A program made the position numbers and the translations under genes. Below the pieces are notes generated by a model. It did not search any database and had not been told where the DNA came from. It was given only the letters and a program-made list of their open reading frames with translations. Source: Phycisphaerales bacterium (GTDB lineage: Bacteria; Planctomycetota; Phycisphaerae; Phycisphaerales; SM1A02). Taken from it: DNA of 43,097 nt. This document shows, piece by piece, positions 42,088 to 43,097 of this stretch (position 1 is the first letter of the stretch; each line of letters starts with the position of its first letter). The stretch lies in assembly GCA_022446795.1 (NCBI GenBank), contig JAKVBX010000006.1, forward strand, positions 74,821 to 117,917. The letters are read 5' to 3'.

Positions 42088-43097
42088 TCAGCTGATCTCG
42101 TCGTCGGCATCCTGGGTGGCGCGGAGTACTTCGGCGATGGACGTCAGCCCTTCGGAAGCCCGATCCATGCCGTCCTGTCGCATCGATCGCATGTCATCAG
42201 CAATGATGCGGCGGAACTCGGCAACCGGGACGTTGTCAGCGATGGCCTTGCGGCTTGCGGCATTGATCTTGAGGATCTCGTAGTACCCGATTCGACCGCG
42301 GTACCCGGAGTTGTTGCACTTCTCGCAGCCGGCGCCCGCCCAGACCTGACCATTGAACAGGACCTGTTCCTCGGCCGTGATCCGGTGGGAGATGTCTTCG
42401 TCAATCGGGATCTGCTTCCGGCAGTCCTGGCAGATCCGCCTGCCGAGTCGCTGGGCCAGCAGGCCCTCGAGGACCGAGGCGATCAAGTACGGCTCGATGC
42501 CCATGTCCACCAATCGGCCGACGGAACTGGGCGCGTCGTTCGTATGCAGCGTCGAGAGAATCAAGTGGCCCGTCAGGGCCGATCGGATCGCGATGTCCGC
42601 GGTTTCGCCGTCCCGGATCTCGCCCACGAGGACGATGTCGGGGTCCTGTCGCAGGATGTGTCGCAGGCCGGCGGCGAAGTCGAGTCCTCGCTTCGGATTC
42701 ACGGGGATCTGGTTGATGCCTTCCAATTCATACTCGACCGGATCCTCGATGGTGATGATCTTCTTCTGCGGGTCGTAGATTCGCTTCAGCGAGGCGTAGA
42801 GTGTCGTCGTCTTACCTGAACCAGTCGGGCCGGTGACGAGCACCATGCCATGGGGCTTGCCCAGGAGCGAGTCCATGACATCGCGGGTCTCGGGCCGCAT
42901 GCCCAGGGCATCGAGGTCAAGGGCGAGTGAGCTCTTGTCGAGGATACGCATGACGACGGATTCGCCGTAGAGCGTGGGAACCGTTGACACACGGATGTCC
43001 ACCTTGCGACCTTCGAATCGCAGCGAGATCTTGCCGTCCTGTGGAACGTATCGCTCCGCGATGTTCATGCCGGACATGATCTTGATACGACCGATCA
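42088..43097 (-). CDS. gspE: Type II secretion system ATPase E (5' end outside window)
   Basis: The frame is open to the window end, so about the last 336 residues are seen. Walker A is 'GPTGSGKTTTLYASL', the Asp box is 'ITIEDPVEYELEGINQIPVN', Walker B is 'DIVLVGEIRDGETADIA', and the His box is 'LILSTLHTNDA'. The four-cysteine zinc motif CxxC ('CQDC') and CxxC ('CEKC') is present before 'GYRGRIGYYEIL'. GspE hydrolyses ATP in the cytoplasm to drive pseudopilus assembly. The presence of the four-cysteine domain and of the adjacent gspF-gspG order supports GspE over PilB or PilT. The N-terminal domain that binds GspL is outside the window. Confidence 0.96.
   Translation of the reverse strand, partial: IGRIKIMSGMNIAERYVPQDGKISLRFEGRKVDIRVSTVPTLYGESVVMRILDKSSLALDLDALGMRPETRDVMDSLLGKPHGMVLVTGPTGSGKTTTLYASLKRIYDPQKKIITIEDPVEYELEGINQIPVNPKRGLDFAAGLRHILRQDPDIVLVGEIRDGETADIAIRSALTGHLILSTLHTNDAPSSVGRLVDMGIEPYLIASVLEGLLAQRLGRRICQDCRKQIPIDEDISHRITAEEQVLFNGQVWAGAGCEKCNNSGYRGRIGYYEILKINAASRKAIADNVPVAEFRRIIADDMRSMRQDGMDRASEGLTSIAEVLRATQDADDEIS

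Overview
The window looks like chromosomal DNA of a GC-rich planctomycete, most likely a marine member of the class Phycisphaerae. The evidence is the paired secreted proteins that end in a C-terminal 'CPGDxxGDxxVDxxDLL..WG.C' dockerin-like module, the MAM/jelly-roll and 'GACC' cysteine repeats in those proteins, a fused YyaL protein, a NuoJ with a large insertion, and a type II secretion (T2SS) locus in an unusual order. No phage, transposon, tRNA or CRISPR signal was seen. Codon use and GC look uniform, so this reads as core genome rather than an acquired island.

Layout. 1-4285: two secreted, dockerin-like-tailed proteins on the plus strand (the first cut by the window edge), closed by a perfect 14-bp terminator hairpin. 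4386-5695: a divergent pair, a CNHC thioredoxin-fold protein and a small exported protein. 5844-9787: sucC without an adjacent sucD, a HAD phosphatase, a DUF418 membrane protein and a conserved unknown. 9801-11260: a degenerate Gfo/Idh/MocA-like protein divergent from the RNase P RNA gene rnpB, which has its own -10 box and terminator. 11283-14478: a minus-strand set of M28 metallopeptidase with PDZ, pgpA and pgsA (phosphatidylglycerol synthesis, coupled by a GTGA overlap). 14704-21422: nuoJKLMN, the membrane proton-pumping half of complex I, with every junction overlapping by ATGA. 21360-22130: a convergent membrane protein. 22195-28930: an operon of a YyaL-DsbD fusion, a one-domain asparaginase-like protein, an OPT transporter and a POT transporter. 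28952-43097: a minus-strand secretion operon gspE-F-G-H-I-J-K then L-M-C-D plus a lipoprotein.

How the parts work together. The secretion operon encodes the cytoplasmic ATPase (E), platform (F), five pseudopilins (G-K), the inner-membrane assembly (L, M, C-like) and a secretin (D) with a terminal lipoprotein that could serve it. Exported proteins such as the two dockerin-like-tailed proteins at the window start are plausible clients, but nothing in the sequence proves that. The peptide transporters, asparaginase-like protein and secreted M28 peptidase suggest growth on exported protein degradation products. SucC and nuoJ-N belong to central energy metabolism.

The most interesting points are the two-module architecture of the T2SS operon (its second half follows PilM-N-O-P-Q order and has its own good sigma70-type promoter), a secretin with an apparent extra N-domain, a seven-copy NxNA[S/T] sequon array in the GspC-like protein, a possible pilotin-like lipoprotein coupled to the secretin, and a recurring promoter signature (TAnnnT followed by GCC), sometimes placed so that the transcript would be leaderless. 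I did not find a system that I would call wholly undescribed.
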